This document shows, piece after piece, positions 45,228 to 46,892 of a stretch of DNA of 46,892 nt (position 1 is its first letter; each line of letters starts with the position of its first letter). The notes under the pieces are model-generated. The model was not told the DNA's origin, did no database searches, and saw nothing but the letters and a program-made list of their open reading frames with translations. Origin of the DNA: a virus; IMG/VR virus record IMGVR_UViG_3300036781_000158, positions 1 through 46,892 of that record; one strand, given 5' to 3'. A program made the translations under genes and the position numbers.

Positions 45228-45419
45228 ATGGTCGACGAACTACCGTTTTTTCTACAGGAGGAAGCCCTAAAGCCTTTTATTTCCATCGACTTAATGCAGT
45301 CGACGACTCCCATCACAACTACCGGAACACAAATCGAACATCTCCCTAAACTAATACCTCTTGTAACCTACACTGTTACAATTCGTGATTGGACGGGTAG
45401 GACAATCTGGCCTACATAA
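45228..45419 (+). pseudogene. Short frame resembling the start of a P63C-domain protein
   Basis: 63 codons from ATG 45228 with no good ribosome binding site. The N-terminal segment DELPFFLQEEALKPFISIDL with STTPI resembles the beginning of P63C-domain proteins I recall from bacteria and phages. Those proteins continue for several hundred residues, which is not the case here: the frame ends RDWTGRTIWPT. It may be a truncated remnant, or an unrelated small protein. The likeness is from memory and not strong. Confidence 0.35.
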
Positions 45420-45454
45420 GACGTACTGAAACACGATACAGAGGGAACAAGATC

Positions 45455-45610
45455 ATGACCGAACTTTCCATCGGAGATAGGGTTCAAGGCGGGTATGGCG
45501 AGGATCGCGATATTGGTACAGTTCTCGAAATCCACGACAACAAGGCACTTGTAGGTTGGCGATCCGGTGTGAACACTTGGACGCCAATCGCGGACTTGGA
45601 GATAATCTAA
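45455..45610 (+). CDS. 51-aa small beta protein
   Basis: ATG 45455 with GAGGGA nine bases upstream. The protein MTELSIGDRVQGGYGEDRDI, then GTVLEIHDNKALVGWRSGVN and TWTPIADLEII is a single beta barrel-like domain of the KOW/SH3 type, common in phage small proteins. Its stop overlaps the next start as TAATG. First gene of a coupled rightward operon (45455-46220). Function unknown; RNA or protein binding is plausible. Confidence 0.75.
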   Translation: MTELSIGDRVQGGYGEDRDIGTVLEIHDNKALVGWRSGVNTWTPIADLEII

Positions 45611-45807
45611 TGACCACCGATCGCACATGGGAAATCAAGGTACAAGTGAACGGGAAGTGGGAAGCGCGCACGGTAACGCTTGCCCAATATCGGGCGGAGT
45701 TAGATGCGCGTGCGGCCATGACGAAACCGATCATGGATGCATGGCGACGAGGCGACATTGCAGCGTGCGAAGCGGCACAAAAGTCCATGAGAGAAAAAGT
45801 ATCATGA
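45610..45807 (+). CDS. Hypothetical small protein
   Basis: 65 aa from ATG 45610, sharing the A of the previous TAA (TAATG). Sequence MTTDRTWEIKVQVNGKWEAR, then VTLAQYRAELDARAAMTKPI and MDAWRRGDIAACEAAQKSMR. A short beta segment is followed by two helices. Ends in TGA overlapping the next ATG. Translationally coupled member of the small operon; function unknown. Confidence 0.75.
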   Translation: MTTDRTWEIKVQVNGKWEARTVTLAQYRAELDARAAMTKPIMDAWRRGDIAACEAAQKSMREKVS

Positions 45808-46001
45808 CCTCCCTCCAATACCGTTCGGCGCTTGCCGAGTTGGGGCTGACCCAACTCGGGGCGGCCCGAGTGTTCGGGGTTGCCGGCCGCACTTCGCGCC
45901 GTTGGGCGTCTGGCGAGGCGTCCATTCCGACGATCGTGATCAAGGTTTTGAAGCTCGCCATTGCCCGCAGGGTTTTGCTTCGGGATATCGAGCAGGCTTA
46001 G
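45804..46001 (+). CDS. HTH regulator, XRE/antirepressor-like small protein
   Basis: 65 aa from ATG 45804 (overlap ATGA). MTSLQYRSALAELGLTQLGA, then ARVFGVAGRTSRRWASGEAS and IPTIVIKVLKLAIARRVLLR matches the compact HTH proteins I know from phages (LTQ.GAAR..GV..RTSRRW pattern). It probably binds an operator in the adjacent control region or acts as a transcriptional switch for the rightward operon. Last-but-one gene of the operon; the membrane protein follows ten bases later. Confidence 0.8.
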   Translation: MTSLQYRSALAELGLTQLGAARVFGVAGRTSRRWASGEASIPTIVIKVLKLAIARRVLLRDIEQA

Positions 46002-46010
46002 GAGAAAGAA

Positions 46011-46220
46011 ATGATGACACGAGCAGCTTGGACCGCATTTTTAATCAGCATATTCGTATTCTTCAGTCATGTCGCCCCCGATTCCGCGAAAGCTGTTGAT
46101 ATGCAACTGACGAGCGAAAGCCACGTTGCGAATGACGATAGCCGTCAGTTGGTAGGTGGCACATTTTTCGTATTCGGTTTAGGGATTATACTCGCAGTAT
46201 TGTGTATACGAAGGGAGTAG
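46011..46220 (+). CDS. Small two-span membrane protein
   Basis: 69 aa from ATG 46011 (or 46014), with AGGAG about 8 bases upstream. The N-terminus is a signal-like segment (TAFLISIFVFFSHVAPD) and the C-terminus a second hydrophobic helix (GTFFVFGLGIILAVLC) before RRE. Could be inserted in the inner membrane with both ends in the cytoplasm. It ends 43 bases before the CACTGTCAG array. Superinfection exclusion or host-interaction roles are possible guesses. Confidence 0.6.
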   Translation: MMTRAAWTAFLISIFVFFSHVAPDSAKAVDMQLTSESHVANDDSRQLVGGTFFVFGLGIILAVLCIRRE

Positions 46221-46560
46221 ACTGGAATGGATACAGCATTGGTTACATTCTCAGACAAATCCCCACTGTCAGGGAATCTATTATCCCCTCCCCTATTTTC
46301 CCATATATTCTCCTTTCGTTCTCATTATTACTAATCTTTAACATCTTATAACTACTTTCCTGACAGTGGGAAATATATATATATATATCATTGATATATA
46401 TAAGAAAAAGCCTAAAATAATTTCCTGACAGTGGCCCTGACAGTGGGACGGCAGTAGTATACCAGAAATTGTATTCCATTGCACTATCTACCCTAGACAT
46501 ACGCCCACTGTCAGCACTGTCAGCCACTGTCAGGACCCATTTTCCTGACAGTGCTACCCA
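46221..46560. other. Candidate replication origin with eight CACTGTCAG iterons and an AT tract
   Basis: The 9-mer CACTGTCAG occurs on the plus strand at 46264, 46506, 46515 and 46525, and as its complement CTGACAGTG at 46360, 46425, 46437 and 46545. Several pairs form 12-bp inverted repeats (CCCACTGTCAGG with CCTGACAGTGGG). Between them lies an AT-rich tract (46372-46402, alternating AT), which could melt. Iterons plus an AT tract beside a probable primase/helicase gene are the usual features of a phage or plasmid origin. A reading frame across this stretch (46243-46527, minus) appears fortuitous. Confidence 0.7.
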
Positions 46561-46892
46561 TCATTTTACCATCGAATAGAAGTAGGATGACCCCCCTCCG
46601 TTCTTGCGGGCATCCTTTTCGACCATCACCTCCTCCGTCCCGATGGTCAGCGTTTTGAGAACCTCTTCCACATCTCGCGCCTTGTATTTATGAGCGAGCT
46701 TCCGCAGCAAGTCCCTGCGCCTTACCCTTCCCTCTCCCCCGAGCGCCCGCTTGATGGCATTGACGATCGACTGGTTCTCACTATCCGCGATATAGAGGTT
46801 TGCCCCCCTAATCATGGTTTCAGTCGACCACATGGCCAGTTGCCGCGCCCAAATCATCGTCTCAAGACCTATTTCCATATGCCCCTGCCCGA
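46561..46892 (-). CDS. C-terminus of a probable replication protein (DUF3987/primase-helicase-like)
   Basis: The frame is open to the right edge of the window, so only the final 110 residues are seen; the first ATG inside the window (46878) is not the real start. The visible part MIWARQLAMWSTETMIRGAN is followed by ENQSIVNAIKRALGGEGRVR, RRDLLRKLAHKYKARDVEEV and a beta end KNGGGSSYFYSMVK. The winged-helix-like layout with RRDLLRKL.HKYKARDVEEV is what I recall at the C-terminus of DUF3987 and related phage replicative primase-helicases. The adjoining iteron array supports a replication role. Confidence 0.5.
   Translation of the reverse strand, partial: GQGHMEIGLETMIWARQLAMWSTETMIRGANLYIADSENQSIVNAIKRALGGEGRVRRRDLLRKLAHKYKARDVEEVLKTLTIGTEEVMVEKDARKNGGGSSYFYSMVK

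Noticed and set aside
46243-46527. 94-aa frame on the minus strand in the iteron region
   Set aside because: The sequence reads through the AT tract and the CACTGTCAG copies, has no ribosome binding site and no recognisable pattern.
1-46892. tRNA or rRNA genes
   Set aside because: I saw no cloverleaf-like sequence with a GGTTCRANNC-type T-loop in a suitable intergenic space; most of the window is tightly packed with coding sequence.
1-46892. Integrase or excision genes indicating a temperate phage
   Set aside because: No tyrosine or serine recombinase motif is visible in this window; such genes could lie outside it.

Overview
The window looks like most of the genome of a tailed, probably short-tailed (podovirus-like), double-stranded DNA bacteriophage, or a prophage of one. 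Many proteins resemble those I know from phages of Alphaproteobacteria of the Bradyrhizobium/Rhodopseudomonas type; that host guess is inference from remembered family likeness, not from a search. No tape-measure, tail-tube or sheath gene is visible, the portal is large (739 aa), and adaptor-like genes sit with two beta-helix tail spikes, which fits a short-tailed virion. Both ends are cut inside genes: the end of a small protein at the left edge, and the C-terminus of a probable replication protein at the right edge.

Layout. Bases 1-2611 carry rightward accessory or early genes, including a protein built from about 20 tandem DQL/NQL tetrapeptides, separated by spacers made of a pentanucleotide-phased CGCNN array. 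A bidirectional terminator at 2745-2774 separates these from a leftward block that runs from 45176 down to 2799 and holds nearly all virion genes. In transcription order: small genes including a protease-like protein with a cysteine-rich iron-sulphur-like tail; small and large terminase; an XRE-like regulator; portal; a cluster of very small genes; a GroES-like co-chaperonin; a probable scaffold; a capsid accessory protein; major capsid protein; several beta-rich virion proteins including a SPRY-fold protein and two beta-helix spikes; adaptor-like proteins; a protein with an ADP-ribosyltransferase-like domain; a GNAT acetyltransferase; two large internal or structural proteins; a collar-type fibre; and a lysis module with a lysozyme-family enzyme, holin candidates, a lipoprotein and a second, M15-type peptidase. 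At the right, a short rightward operon (45455-46220) encodes four small proteins including an HTH regulator. It is followed by a candidate replication origin: eight copies of CACTGTCAG around an AT tract, next to the replication-protein fragment.

The most striking feature is in the large terminase gene (39098-41725). Its Walker B motif is interrupted by an intein (40220-41167). The place where an intein normally carries its endonuclease is occupied by a complete HNH homing endonuclease gene on the opposite strand (40310-40915), with its own AGGAGG ribosome binding site and a candidate promoter. The two reading frames share codon boundaries, so the endonuclease gene must avoid TTA, CTA and TCA in 201 codons, and it does. 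The same DNA therefore encodes the splicing element on one strand and the mobility enzyme on the other. Two free-standing HNH genes (8339-9019 on the plus strand, 22420-22953 on the minus strand) show that this genome is heavily colonised by homing elements.
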